The notes: generated by a model from the letters alone, not told the origin. Counted from the first letter of the stretch, positions 33,990 to 45,289 are shown. The stretch: DNA of 64,000 nucleotides from Pleurodeles waltl (GCF_031143425.1 NC_090444.1:1348196323-1348260322), one strand, 5' to 3'. A program made the numbers and translations.

Positions 33990-34093
33990 GCGGGTGTTGT
34001 GTGTGTTGTCGGGGGTGTTGCTATGGTTGGTGTGTGGTGTGAGGGATGAGGAGCAGGAGAAATGACAGGTGAGACAGGCGAAGGGGCCATGAG
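33990..34093 (-). repeat. Original position of the duplicated LINE leader (copy 2)
   Basis: Counterpart of 33177-33280 at an offset of 813 bp, located in the Pro/Thr-rich leader upstream of the endonuclease. Confidence 0.92.
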
Positions 34094-34202
34094 TGTGTGT
34101 GGGGCTGAAAAGGGTGCAGGTGGGGTGAGGGCCTGGGTTGAGTGAGTGGAGGGTGAGGAGACAATAGGTTTGTTTGAGGGGGCCTGGGGGACTGGTGCTG
34201 GG

Positions 34203-34640
34203 GATTTTAAAGGGCAAAAGGTAGGGACGGTGAGAAGGAGGAGGGGCCGCAGGGGATGCAGCGGCTGGGGAATTTAAAGGGCCAAAAGGAACGGACGTGA
34301 GAAGGAGGAGGGTGGAGGCGGGAGGGGTTGCAGGGGACGTAGCAGCTGGGGAATTTAAAGGGCCAAAAGGAACAGACGGTGAGGAGGAGTAGGGGGGAGG
34401 CGGGAGGCGACGCAGGGGACTTAGCGGCTGGGGAATTTAAAGGGCCAAAAGGAACGGACGGTGAGGAGGAGGCTGGAGGGGCCGCAGGGGACGCCGCGGC
34501 TGGGGAATTTAAAGGGCCAAAAGGACCGGACTGTGAGGAGGGGGAGGCGGGAGGGGCCGCAGCGGAGGCAGCAGCTGGGGAATTTAAAGGGGCGAACGGA
34601 ACAGACGGTGAGGAGGAGGAGGTGGTGCTGGGCGGCGGAG
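34203..34640 (-). repeat. Minisatellite at the LINE 5' end, units of 67-82 bp
   Basis: GAATTTAAAGGGCCAAAAGG and close variants begin at 34203, 34270, 34351, 34433, 34505 and 34580 (spacings 67, 81, 82, 72, 75 bp), each followed by CGGACGGTGAGGAGGAG-type sequence and GGGGCCGCAGGGGACG. Tandem 5' repeats serve as promoter units in several LINEs; that role here is an inference. The alanine/serine/proline-rich frames across it are repeat artefacts. Confidence 0.92.
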
Positions 34641-35369
34641 CGGGGAGCGACCTGCCTGCTGAAGCAGGGTCAAGGGTTGCAGACCGTGGCAGTACAGTAT
34701 GGTCAAGGGCCAAATGTCAGAGGAGTGTAGAATCTGTCAACCATGTAATGCCTTTAACCAGAGGCAGTAATGAAAAAGTGGCTGTAGTTTTTTGTAGAGT
34801 TTATTTCCGTTGAAGTTTCTATGACAATAGAAGTTCCTGAATCTGAATGGGATGCATGGTTGCTTGGAGAATGCAAGATGATGGAACGCAAAACTCAGGG
34901 ATCAGGTAATAGCTTAGCAGGAGTGGTTTAGTGGTTTGAAAGGTATTTAGCTAATGTGCTCCTGGGTGCATGGAAAAAGGGTAAAAATACTTCCTATGCT
35001 GTTTTGTTCCATTTCTACCTTGCTCACTGGCAGGCAGGAAAGGCCTCACACCGAACCTGTTCACAATCTTCCTACCACCCAACAGAATCCCTTGCATCCT
35101 TCCTGTATCATCCCAATTCAGTGTATTGTTTCTGATGCCTTGTGTGTTTTTATTTGCTTTTCTCATTTAACATTGTAAACCTATCTGCATGTTGATGTAT
35201 GCCTTTATGTGAGCAGCTTCACTTCTTGTTTCTATGTACAGAGCTCTGCTGCCCTTTTGGGCTAGATTTGTTGTTTGTAAATTGCACATAAATGTCAGAT
35301 ATACAGAATCTGTTTATCCTTCACAACAAAACATAATTTGTATCCTCTTACATTTATGTTCTGACCCAG
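34641..35369. other. PGM3: PGM3 intron next to exon
   Basis: No element recognised. The acceptor is TTCTGACCCAG, with AG at 35368-35369. Confidence 0.5.
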
Positions 35370-35527
35370 GACTGGATATGAAACCCATGGAAAGGTGTTG
35401 CTCCTTTGATGGAGATGCTGATAGAATTGTGTACTTTTATAATGACGGCGCTGGACACTTTCATCTTCTGGATGGAGATAAAATTGCTACATTAATTAGC
35501 ACCTTTCTCAAGGAACTTCTATTAAAG
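35370..35527 (+). CDS. PGM3: PGM3 exon with metal-binding loop
   Basis: The first two bases complete the glycine codon left open by the preceding exon. It then reads [20 protein letters not shown], followed by [20 protein letters not shown] and [12 protein letters not shown]. The DGDADR motif (35408-35425) is the Mg2+-binding loop shared by alpha-D-phosphohexomutases: its three aspartates hold the metal near the phosphoserine. LDGDKIATL is also typical of PGM3. Donor AAG|GTAAAA with GT at 35528-35529. Length 158 nt, ending on a codon boundary. Confidence 0.97.
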
Positions 35528-37860
35528 GTAAAATGCTGTTTAATTAACCGTAATCCTTTTATCTTCCATGAAAGTGATGGCACGCACATTTGCAAGATTT
35601 GCTTGCTACAACTGATAGGTTCAAAAGATATTCCTGCAAGGGTCTTCAGTGTGCATCTTCAATAGGTGGAATAACGATCTGTAGGGGATGGGTTTTTCTA
35701 AAGTTGCACAAGAAAGATCCTATGTCTGTGACAAAAATGTGTTTTTACTGACTGGCAATCCGTTTAGCTGACAAACTTTAAAAAAAAACTGTATGTAGTT
35801 GATGACAGTGGAGACTTGATTGATGATTATAGTTGGTTGTGCACATTCACTGGCATGCTGATCAGTGCATACCTTGTGGCAGCCAAATTTCCTCACCTGG
35901 AGGATGCATGCCATGCATCTGATATAGATGTAACTCAAATCACTCCTAGCGCTGTTGCCATATGTTGCTTAAATACCTATTGGCTCTGTTCCTCCCTCTT
36001 GTGTGTGAACTGTCAATCATTACAAGTTCATAATGCATGACACCTGTGCTGCGGAGAGACAAATGTCCTGCTTGAAAGAGGAGTGACTCCTGTTTCATAG
36101 ACAGGAGTGAGTTACACATTTTAGAAAGAGGGGATCAGTAGGAATAGTGCCCCGTGGTCTCAATGGCATTTGATGGTAAGACCAAACGTGCGGTTTAAGA
36201 ATTCTTATTAAATGTCTCATTATTAATTTTCAATTCCAGTAAGAGAGAGACAGAGAGGAGACATGTGCCCATGCAAGGAAGTCATACTCCTTTGAGAGAT
36301 TTAAGTAATCTTTTATGTATAAGCCTCAAATTTCATGATAACACTTTCACCATTGCTGTTTAAGAGAACCTGCACCCACCTTGGGACATATTCACCATTG
36401 ACATCGAAGTGGCCCTGGCCGTTGATGAACCAGTGCCTTTGAAACCTTCCATGGTTATATCAGCGTCATTGGTACAGTTGACTCTGCCACTTCATTCAAG
36501 CTAGAGTAGCCATCACATTTCTCTACATCAGAGTGATTCTTAACTTGTCTGTTACTCCTGCTCTAAAGACCGGTCTCACTTCTGAAGAGACCTCGCTCCC
36601 ATTTGGCCCTCCACGGTTTGTCATTTCATCAGATGACCTTTTTCAGGTTCCACCCTCTTAAGCTGTCACCACCACCAGGAATTGTCTGACTTTTAAGTCA
36701 CTGGGGATATGCAAAGCTATGGGACAGGCAGAAAACACTGCAGTTAACATCAGTGGCAAGGTCTCCTTGTATGACAACTTCACGTCTAGGGAGACCAAAC
36801 AATCCAACTATGCAGTGGCGAAAAAGATGGAGGTCTCCATCAAGGTTGCCATCAAGATCCTAAACTGAAGACGAAGGTTCAATTTTGTTTGCCAGTGAAC
36901 AATATTACTACCTTCCACTGCCTTTCAGTAGGTTGAACATTTCAGTATGAGTTCTACTAACTGAAGCTTCAGTAGTAATGAAAACATTGCAGCCAAGGGT
37001 GTCCCCTGGGCTTCTCCTAATTCTAGTTCTGGGCCTTCTAAAAATAGCAGAGAAAAACGTCTTAAAATTGTGACAGTCAAAACTGCACCATCATGTCTTC
37101 TTAAAAACTACAAATCACTTCGTATGAAGCCAGAATTGTTAAGTTCGGACCCAAGGACAGACTACACTGCAATAGGCACATCAATTGGACGCCATCATGG
37201 CACAGCAGTGCTCGAAAAGAGCAAAGACCATACCGGACAAAAAATGTGCAGTAGAGGGCCAACTGCTTGTGACCTCCATGGTCACAGACGACATGACTTA
37301 GAGGAGAGAGAGCGAAGGAGAGCTCCTTCATGGCTAACCAATTAACTAGTGCCACAGTGAACTCTGTTGAGCTGCTGCAACTGGTTACTACCATGTGGTG
37401 CCTCTAAGGAGATCATTGTGGTTAAGACTGGTGATCCTCAAACCGGAGGCACATTTAAGATGCAAAACTTTCCCTTCTCAGGATTCACCTTATTTGGAAG
37501 AATACTAAGATGTTAAAGAAGGACAATGAAGAAGAGAACCGGAAGGGAGTAGTGCTCAAAAAGTAAAGGAGGTTTTATTTTTATAACATGCAATTTAAAA
37601 ACAGAGCGCCTGTAATATGCTAAACGTTCATTCCCTTCATGGGCCTTATCAGCTACAGTAGAAGCAAGGCCAGAGGTACCTTTACCAGCGGTAACAATCA
37701 AAGGCTAAGTAACTTTGGAAAGGTCTTCAATTACATCCGGAAGGTACTTCTCTGGAAATAGACAGTGACATCCTTTTTCCACACTTGTTTGCCAATCCAG
37801 TGGGAGCAGGGGGAAGTTGTTATCTCTAAACCTGAGTGAGTGGGAAACAATTATGTTTGA
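35528..37860. other. PGM3: PGM3 intron; left part of DIRS-C possible
   Basis: Up to about 36350 I recognise nothing. From about 36350 the sequence might be the gag region of the decayed DIRS-C element, because RT remains follow in order after 37868, but I could not read a gag motif. Confidence 0.35.
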
Positions 37861-38169
37861 CAAGTGAGTGCTGAATAGTGACTCATGGGTACTCCCTACT
37901 TTTCAAACCAAAACCACCACATGCTCGTCCAAAAGCAATATCGAAGCACCAAATTTCAATCTTGAGGAAAGAAACCTCTCTGATATTACAGAAACCTGCA
38001 ATCAGACTGGTTTCATCATCTCTGAAGAGGAACTAAGTTTATTCCAGATACTTCCTAATTCAAAAGAAAGGCTCAAAACTAGAATTCGGATCCAATATTG
38101 GATCTGTACTTTAATATCAAGTGAAACAGAAAGGCAAAGTTTTGAGTGCTTGCTGTCCTATAGCTCTAT

Positions 38170-38460
38170 CCCCCAATCATAGACAACTAGAATGGATGTG
38201 TGCAATGGACTTACAAGGCACATATTTCCATGTCTCAGTGACAAAACATTACAGGAAGTACCTTAGGTTCTTAGTCGGCATTTGTCGTTCACTAACAAAT
38301 GCAACCATTTAGAATCAAATCTACCTACATGCACATTGTCCAAATGCGTGGCAGTAATAGCTGCTCACCTACAGCTACAAAGATAAGGGATTTTCTTCTA
38401 CCCACAACTAGAAGACTGGTTCATCAAAGCTTACAGTCAGTTAAGGGCAAAACAAGATAT
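38170..38460 (+). pseudogene. DIRS-C reverse transcriptase remnant
   Basis: The frame 38121-38312 reads QLEWMCAMDLQGTYFHVSVT and KHYRKYLRFLVG, matching RT motif A (usually LDLKDAYFH) and the following HRKYLRF block of DIRS RT. Downstream, 38380-38420 carries the remains of the palm box in another frame (text corresponding to FFYPQLEDWFIKA: E where the first D of YLDD is expected). Confidence 0.75.
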
Positions 38461-38748
38461 AAAAAAGAAGACAATTATTTTTATGCAGGTTAGGCCTTCA
38501 GATCAAGCTGTAAAAATGCTCAAAGTCTGACCTCTCTATTGGTGACAGTAGACACAGTGGAAGGAAAAGTGTTTCCTTTGGAGCAATGAGTGTCCCCTTC
38601 TGTTGAACAAGACCAAGCCAACAGCTCTATGGTCCTTCACCTCCTCAGTTCTGGGGGTTCCTGCATTTCCATTGTTCCAAATTTGAGATTGCATTTGAGA
38701 CATCTGGCACATGTGCCTAGAAAATAAGTTCAAGCCCTTAAAGCATGA

Positions 38749-39140
38749 ATGATCTGGCTGTGGGCATTGTCCATCATATTAAGAGTCATTCACATCCTTG
38801 GCATGCTAAGTCTACAGACCGAAGCAAACCATAAGTGGATCCCGGACGATCACTTGGTGGAAGAAATGTTCAAAGAATGCGGAACTTTTTCACTAGAATC
38901 CTTTTTAATAGCACAAAGCAAAAGGTGCTGAGACATTGCATCCATAATACCAGGACAAAGCTCAATGAGCAATGCATTGTGATCAGTTGGTCAAGAACAT
39001 TACTATATTCTATATGCTTTTTCTTCAATCCCACTGATTCCAACAATGGTCTTGAAATTATGCAGGTGCAAAGCGACAATGATTTTATTAGTACCAGACT
39101 GACTGAGACAATGGTGGTATCCACATTTACTTGAAATGTC
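38749..39140 (+). pseudogene. DIRS-C RNase H to pre-recombinase remnant
   Basis: The frame 38749-38931 gives WLWALSIILRVIHILGMLSL, QTEANHKWIPDDHLVEEMF; in intact relatives this stretch is HIPG..N..ADALSR. At 39007-39140 other frames give YAFSSIPLIPTMVLKLCRCK and ATMILLVPD, then WWYPHLLEMS. The same landmark occurs in the first element at 13959-14222 as YAFPPLPLVPLLVMKM and ILIAPTWARQHWYN. Confidence 0.65.
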
Positions 39141-39150
39141 CATCATACTA

Positions 39151-41039
39151 CACAGGAGCCAAATTTACTGACCAGGCTATGGGGCAAATGCAACATCTGA
39201 AACTGACATTGTTGAATATGGCTGCATGGCTCTTGATATTGGTCATTATGATCATCTACTACCAGCTTGTATGGACATTCCAAGAAGAATGTCCATCCAT
39301 AAGAATCTGCAAAGCCCTCAAATGAAAAAGATTCTCTATATGGTGCCAAAACAATGTGAATAGCCCAATTTAATGTCAATAGGATGTTATCATTCCATAC
39401 CTTTTGAACCATGGCCTCATCAAAATTGGGGGTGTTCATCTATAAAGATGCACTGTGTTGTAATTACAGCCTGTATACAGCCTCCAAACCAAATGCCCCT
39501 TATTCAAAATACCAGTGAGCTACGAATTTTTTGGAATGGCTAAAGAAACTTTTTTCTCTGATTAGAAAACCATCTCCTTCATGAGAACTTAATGTAGTCC
39601 TATAAAATAAATGGGACCTCCTTTTGAGCCTATTCACAAGTCTTCATTGCACTCTTTCCTGGGAAACCGCAATCATAATACATATAATGTTGGCACGTAG
39701 GGTTAGCGAAATTCAGGCCTGCTATAGACCAGTACAGATTTTAATGGCAAAAGGGTAGTGTCAGAAATCTACATAAACTAGATTATTACCTTACTTGCCT
39801 TCTTTACAAATCCATCTACACTAGCGTAACAGTCATTGAACTCCTTAAATGCAAAAAGGGTGCTTCACTTTTATTTCAATAAAACACAGTCACTAAAGAA
39901 ATCCATCCAGTTACTTATTAACTGTAGCCATATTCATGAAGGAGTAGCCACATCCAAACAATCTCTTGCCAAGTAGAGTGTGGCAAATATTTACTTGTGT
40001 TAAAAATTACCTGGTCCGTGCATATCTTCATAAGATATTACTGCCTGGCTTCTGTCACAAAGACTGAATCTATGGTTGGTGAAGCCACTCAGAAATCTTT
40101 ATGGTTAACCAGCTATCGTTCTTACCAATAAATAATAGTGTATGCACCTGTTTCTGCTGAGCAAGAGCCCCAATGAAAGGTTAGCTTTAGATTGCTATTC
40201 TCTTCTGAGATTTTTGACTTACAGTGGAAATTCAGTGATGCAGAAGAAAGTTACTTACTTGTAGTCCTGGTTGTACATTATAGGGAACTTCATCAAAGTC
40301 ATAAACAACTCTCCTACCCTGCCCCCCTCCCCCCCCAAGCTATGTTATTTTGCACACTCGAAACTGCAACTGATATATATTGTCCTCATCTCAGGATTGT
40401 ATGTAGTGCATTTTCCCAAAGTACGAAGGGTTGTTTATTGGGCCTAGCTGAACTTGTCTTTGTTTCCACAAAATTACATTAACTAAAGGTTTGCTTCACT
40501 AAAGTCACTTCCTTCCCAGCTTTAAGGAATACACAGAGTTGTATCAAAAACACATTTTATTACCATAGTTTTGGAATTTTTTTTAAGAGTTAGACAATTT
40601 CTCCTAATTTTTGTTCTTTCAACCTCCTTCAAGTTTGTGGAGGAAACTATGCAAAACCCATTGGCAATACTGGAAGGCTATACATTTCTGAAAATTAGAC
40701 GAAGATCTCAATTCAGTAAGGGTTTATTTATATAGAACCCTCAAGACCTTCCCAAATAGACTAACAGTTGAAATAAAACAATACTAAAAATGAGCAGGAA
40801 AAAAACAGCCATTTTTTAAAACGTTTTAATCTGTAACTTCTGGTCAGGATGGATGATTTACAAAAGCAATATACCATTATGCCTACTAGACCCTTTTGGT
40901 TGCAGTGATATATAGGGTTTGTAGTTTGTCCAAGAACATGAGGAACACAGAGGGAACAACTGGGCTACACCTTACAATGGTTTTCACTGTGTACAGAGTA
41001 TAGAACAATTCAATTGGTAAAATATGAGTGACAGATTGG
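39151..41039. other. PGM3: PGM3 intron, mostly unassigned
   Basis: A short C-rich run is at 40318-40336. AAAGTTACTTACTTGTAGTC at 40243-40262 resembles terminal sequence of amphibian DIRS elements and may be the end of DIRS-C. Nothing else recognised. Confidence 0.35.
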
Positions 41040-41480
41040 GATGAAAGAAACATATGTATTTCCGAAATGTACACCAGATTCGGAGTTTAGGAGCAGTGGT
41101 TATTTGTACATCTCTGAATATGTGTGTAACCATACTAAGATGTGATTCAGAGGGCATTTTTCAAATGCAGAGAAATCCAATTGATAATAGCAGATGTTCT
41201 ACTATATTGTTTTCTCCCAAGTCTCCCACAACAAATGTCACTTGTGACAGTAGGCCTAGCAACCACGACAGGAAAGGGCCTAAAACACAACGGAGATGCC
41301 ACATTTTTCCACTGAAAACTTCTTTTTGAATGTGGGTAGCTGTAGATTTTGGACCCTAGGTCAGCTGGCACCAAGTGAAATCTAGTAAATGTGCAATTTT
41401 TTTAAAACTAGACACCTGGGGGAATTCAAGGTGGAGTGACTTGTGTTGCTCTCATCAGGGGTTCACATTTCTATGAGGAA
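41040..41480 (-). repeat. Reverse-oriented copy of the 370-bp satellite/element tail
   Basis: Reverse complement of this stretch matches 7700-8530: AGGCCTACTGTCACAAGTGA, TGGGAGACTTGGGAGAAAAC, a TAGTAGAACA..TATTATC block, AGTATGG, ATTCAGAGATGTACAAATAA and CACCTAGG/GGTGTCTAGTTTT parts all appear in the same order. Only about one unit is present, so the satellite also exists as an interspersed repeat. Confidence 0.85.
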
Positions 41481-41994
41481 AACATCTAGACTCTGTGCGG
41501 GCTGCAAATATCCTACCACCTGGCATTCCCTAAAGCACTGGACGTTCAAGTGGCTGTTGTATGTGATTCTTAGCCATAGATGCTTCAAACTCCGGAAACT
41601 CTCTCTGTGACTGATGAGACCTATGATGTATATTCTCTTAACATTGGCTGCGTTAAATGGAAATCTAGTCTGTACTAGCACCCTAATAAACTACTGTATC
41701 CTCCATGGTTCAGTGTCTGCTGAACCTTTAGAATCCAGTGACATTGAATGTACCCCTTAATTGGGCATTGTTGACCATACAGTGGCTTACTTTTGGTCAC
41801 CACCTAGAAGAACTTCCTGAATCCATTATAAGCAGTATTTTGCTAGTCGGTACATTATTCTTTGTGTGGTTAATTATTTTTTTTGTGAGCATTTGTATGT
41901 TCTTGGCAGGTGACCAGTGTAAATTTCTGAGAACTTTGCACTTAGTGAATCAAAGAAACTATTATCTTTGCTCTCTTGATTTTGTAAAATATTA
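41481..41994. other. PGM3: PGM3 intron, nothing recognised
   Basis: No motif or repeat visible up to the target-site copy of the hAT MITE. Confidence 0.4.
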
Positions 41995-42002
41995 ACTTAT
42001 AC

Positions 42003-42252
42003 CAGGGGTCTTTAAACTGGGGAGGGTTCCACTAGGGGGTGCTCAAGTGATCGAGGGAGAGGGGAGCACAAGGCTCTGGACAAAAGAAGCATTATGCAGG
42101 TAAAAGTGCTTTGTTTTAAGTAGAAAATAATGTACTGCAGGTAACAGAACTTAACTGCAATGTTTAAATCAGTCTAGACATATTTAAATTGGCACCTGAA
42201 TTGTGAACAATTCTGTAGGGCCGTTGCGCATTTAAAAGTTTGAAATCCGCTG
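42003..42252. mobile_element. hAT-type MITE, 250 bp
   Basis: Left end CAGGGGTCTTTAAACTGGGG and right end (reverse complement) CAGCGGATTTCAAACTTTTA are imperfect terminal inverted repeats of the hAT type. The flanks ACTTATAC (41995-42002) and ACTTAGAC (42253-42260) form an 8-bp target duplication with one mismatch. No coding capacity. Confidence 0.82.
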
Positions 42253-42260
42253 ACTTAGAC

Positions 42261-43175
42261 TCCTCAGAGAAGACTTCATTTGTCTGGAATCCAGCCCCAC
42301 ATAGCATATCATTGGTTACGAGGCCTTTGTTTAGTGCATAGAAGGTACAAACACTTATGGGATAGGTTGTCATTCCGGTACAAAAGGTGCTAAGCTCTTT
42401 TTTTCTTTGAAAATAAAGTCTAGAATAAATTACTTTCTTGCAGTACAATTTTTCTTTTTTAAAATAAAGAACTGCATGGAGATTAAGTTTATCAAAATGT
42501 CAATGTTTCATAGTTTTAACCCACACCACCTCCTGAAGTAAGTATTGACTTCTCAGCCTCATTACGCTGAGAGAGTCAAGTGCTAAAAAGGGAGCACTTT
42601 AAAATTCAGTTTCAGTCCAAAGGGATTGTAGCCTCAGGACACCAAAGGTAAACAAGTACAAGCAGATTAGTGAATGACTGGTAACCTGTGATTGCCATGT
42701 ATCCCTAACTATAACTACACCTCTGCCTAATTATAGGCGTCATGGCCTCAAAGTAAGGAAGTGGGCCACGCAGCTGCACTTGGCGTATTCCTTTTTTTCT
42801 ATAGGTACTGCTGCAAGATAAGGTAATAAGTCTCTAGTCGTGTTCTTGACCTACCTCTTTGTTTTTTAAGCAAGTGTTTTTTTGGGCTGTCTCCCCCTCA
42901 CCTCTATTGTGACACAAAGCAGGAAATTCTTACTTATCTTTCTTATTCTCTTCACTAAACAACCACACCAGTTAATCCAGAGAAAATGCATTACAGTATA
43001 CTCGGGTAACAAATACCTGACAGCCTATTAACATTTTCTTAGAATTGTTGTTGATATCTTTTATTAAGAGAATTAAAACTAAATATTCACCTTCTCCATC
43101 TGTTTTCATATCACTGACATTGTAAAATCCATGTCTTATTTATTTCTCAAAATTGTCACATTTTGATTTTTGCAG
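42261..43175. other. PGM3: PGM3 intron next to exon
   Basis: No element recognised. The acceptor is TTTTGATTTTTGCAG, AG at 43174-43175. Confidence 0.5.
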
Positions 43176-43259
43176 GTAGATTTAAATTTAAAGATGGCTG
43201 TTGTCCAAACTGCTTATGCAAATGGAAGTTCTACCCGCTATCTTGAGGAAACTATGAAG
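43176..43259 (+). CDS. PGM3: PGM3 internal exon (84 nt)
   Basis: Twenty-eight whole codons: [20 protein letters not shown] followed by [25 protein letters not shown] is a highly conserved PGM3 stretch in the third domain. The acceptor is TTTTTGCAG|GTAGAT, donor AAG|GTAGTT (GT at 43260-43261). The following exon, expected to begin with the PVYCTKTGVK region, was not found before 64000, so the downstream intron exceeds 20.7 kb. Start residues differ from what I know of mammals (VEIGESLNI region), which is within normal divergence. Confidence 0.95.
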
Positions 43260-43767
43260 GTAGTTTGTTTTATATTTTCATTTAGGATAAAACTTTGATA
43301 ATGAAAACTATGCTGTTTGAATATCTTGTGAATGCTAAACATTGCTACATTTTGTATGTTTGACAGTTTTTTATTTTGGAAAAGCAAACCACAACAAGAT
43401 AAAAGAAGGTGGGAATACATAGGTACCTGCAGTTACATCAATAGTGAATGAGTCTGGGATGTCAGTTGTCAGTAGGGTGGTGTAAGTCAATAGCTAGGCA
43501 ATCAAATAAGTCCCATTACTACTTTTCACTCATAGCTCATCTGAAAATCTCTTGCATTTGGAGAACAGTAGCAGGTATGGGGAAGGAGTGTTGACTTCAG
43601 AAGGCAGGCCAGACAGGGTACCCCTTCATTATCACTATGCATCTAAAATAAAAAAGAAAGTGGCTAAGGAGCCCATAGACATAAAATACTAGTTAGGTGG
43701 GATCTCTCTAGTGTGGACATTCTTCGAACATCCCCTAACCATTCATGAACATTCGGCTATTTCTCTT
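43260..43767. other. PGM3: PGM3 intron, nothing recognised
   Basis: No repeat or coding signal apart from the splice donor at its start. Confidence 0.45.
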
Positions 43768-44580
43768 TGTTGGACTTGGGCCTTTCTGCAGCCTCGTCCC
43801 CAAACTTGTTGCACTCTGGTTTTTGTTGGCTTGGAAGACCCTGCACAGCTTACCACTACTAACCAGTGCTAAAGTGTTTGTGCTTTCTCCTTAAAGCAGG
43901 GTAGAATTAGCTTACTCTCAATTGGCCTATTTAATTTACATGTAAGTCCCTAGAAAAGTGGGACTGATGTGCCCAGGGCTTGTAAATTAAATTATACTAG
44001 TAGGCCTGCAGCACTGATTGCACCACCCACTTAACTAGCCTTTTACGCATGCCTTAGGCATGCTATTGCAGCCAATGTGTGCATATTTTAAACTGCCATT
44101 TCGACCTGGCAAAATAAATCTTTTGCCAAACCCAAACTTTCCTTTTAAAAACACATGTTGCCCCTATGGGTAGGCCCTGAGCAGCCCACAGGGCAGGGTG
44201 CAATGTATTTAGAAGGTAGGACATGTACTTTTAAGTTTTACATGTCTTGGTAGTGAAAAACGCTTAAATGTGTTTTACAGTACTGGAATGTCTACCTCTC
44301 CTATAGGATAATATTGAAATTACCTTATTACATTTAATAAGCTGTAACTTCCAGTTGGGAACAGGTAAACAAGTTGACTTTCATGTCTAAAGAATTGTAA
44401 TTAAAACCCTTCTTTAATGGTAACGTCAGATTTTTAAACACAGTTCTAAAATACCACGTTTAGAAAGTTGGCATTTTCTTGTCCTCACCCTTTGGTGCCT
44501 GCAGCATGTTCCTGTACCACATTGCTAGGTGTAGCAAGCAGCAGGTCTTTGTATATTCCCAGACAGTGAGACGAAGGGAA
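43768..44580 (+). mobile_element. 3'-truncated LTR copy of the long-LTR family
   Basis: Starting near TGTTGGACTTGGGCCTTTCT, the sequence follows 23427-24200 block by block: TTTTTGTTGGCTT, AACCAGTGCTAAAG, CCTATTTAATTTACATGTAA, CTGCAGCACTGATTGCACCA, TAGAAAGTTGGCATTTT. Similarity fades at about 44580; the last 1.2 kb or so of the LTR is missing. Plus orientation. Confidence 0.78.
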
Positions 44581-45289
44581 GATTACCTAGTCATTGAATA
44601 CCACTATATTTGTAGCTCGTGGCAACTGCAAAATGTGAATATCATGTGCCTCCTTTAATCCGTGCCTGGGGCATTTCACTGGAAACTCTGGTGCAGCCTC
44701 AGTAGATTCTTCTGTGACCACTATCACCTGAAAGGTGTGGAAATTGTTTTTTTTTTTAATGCTGCCAGGGGAACCACTTGGTATAGACTGTCAAGAGAAA
44801 TGTGCATATATTTGAATTATATTGCCTTGGCAAGCTTTCAAACCAGATTGGCTCCAACAGCTCCATTATGGCATATTCCATTTCCTGTAGAGATTTATAC
44901 TACTTAGATATCTTGTTCTTATTTTCATGACTAAATTTAAGTTAGCTTTCAGAAGTCATGAGAAGTGAGGAGTTGTCCTCTGTACAAATCAACTGGAGTT
45001 GCTTGTGCAATCGGTAGAATTTGAATCTGGGGTCTTCTCCAACTGTCACTGTTCAGTGTTTTTTCCAGCGTCTGATTTTTCCCTCTATATATAAATCAAC
45101 TAAAACTCTTATATCAGCTTATTCTAAAGGGGTGTTAAGCCTGTCTTTGAAGCAATCAGGGATGTGTGGCAGATGCAGTACATGTTGGAGTGAGCCAAAA
45201 TGTTGCATTCTCAGAAATGTATGTACCTCCCACTATGTGCAAAAGCAGCCTGTACTTTCTTCAATCTGATCATTTTTAAACAGGTGTGT
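44581..45289. other. PGM3: PGM3 intron, nothing recognised
   Basis: No motif found; it may include the 3' end of the L1-like element. Confidence 0.35.

Larger units (their letters stand above)
31043..34640 (-). mobile_element. CR1-superfamily LINE (CR1/L2/Rex1-like), near full length, dead
   Basis: On the minus strand this element runs from a 5' minisatellite (34203-34640) through a proline/threonine-rich leader, an endonuclease remnant, a linker and an RT with its C-terminal domain to a (TCAA)n end. It shares family with the fragment at 22440-22946. Frame changes, an N-terminal endonuclease deletion and an internal 104-bp duplication make it inactive. GC content is much higher than the surrounding intron, which suggests it is relatively recent. 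I saw no certain target duplication. Confidence 0.85.
37868..39150 (+). mobile_element. Decayed DIRS-family element C (pol remnant)
   Basis: Plus-strand pieces keep DIRS order: RT fingers (RIQYWICTLISSE at about 38090), RT motif A (38190-38280), an RT YxDD-like area (38380-38430), an RNase H end region (about 38749-38900) and the conserved stretch before the recombinase (39007-39140). Stops and frameshifts are so frequent that no frame exceeds 105 codons. It is the oldest of the three DIRS copies here by this measure. Sense to PGM3. No recombinase was found. Confidence 0.7.

Noticed and set aside
33717..34217. Long Pro/Thr/His-rich minus-strand frame resembling a low-complexity protein
   Set aside because: It is the leader of the CR1-like LINE in a G/T-rich repeat; part of it is duplicated at 33177-33280 and several frames are open at once.
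31043..34640. Target-site duplication of the CR1-like LINE
   Set aside because: No convincing direct repeat could be placed because the 5' end is uncertain.
34207..34713. Ala/Ser/Pro-rich frames and possible CpG island gene
   Set aside because: They follow the 67-82-bp minisatellite units; no start context or domain.
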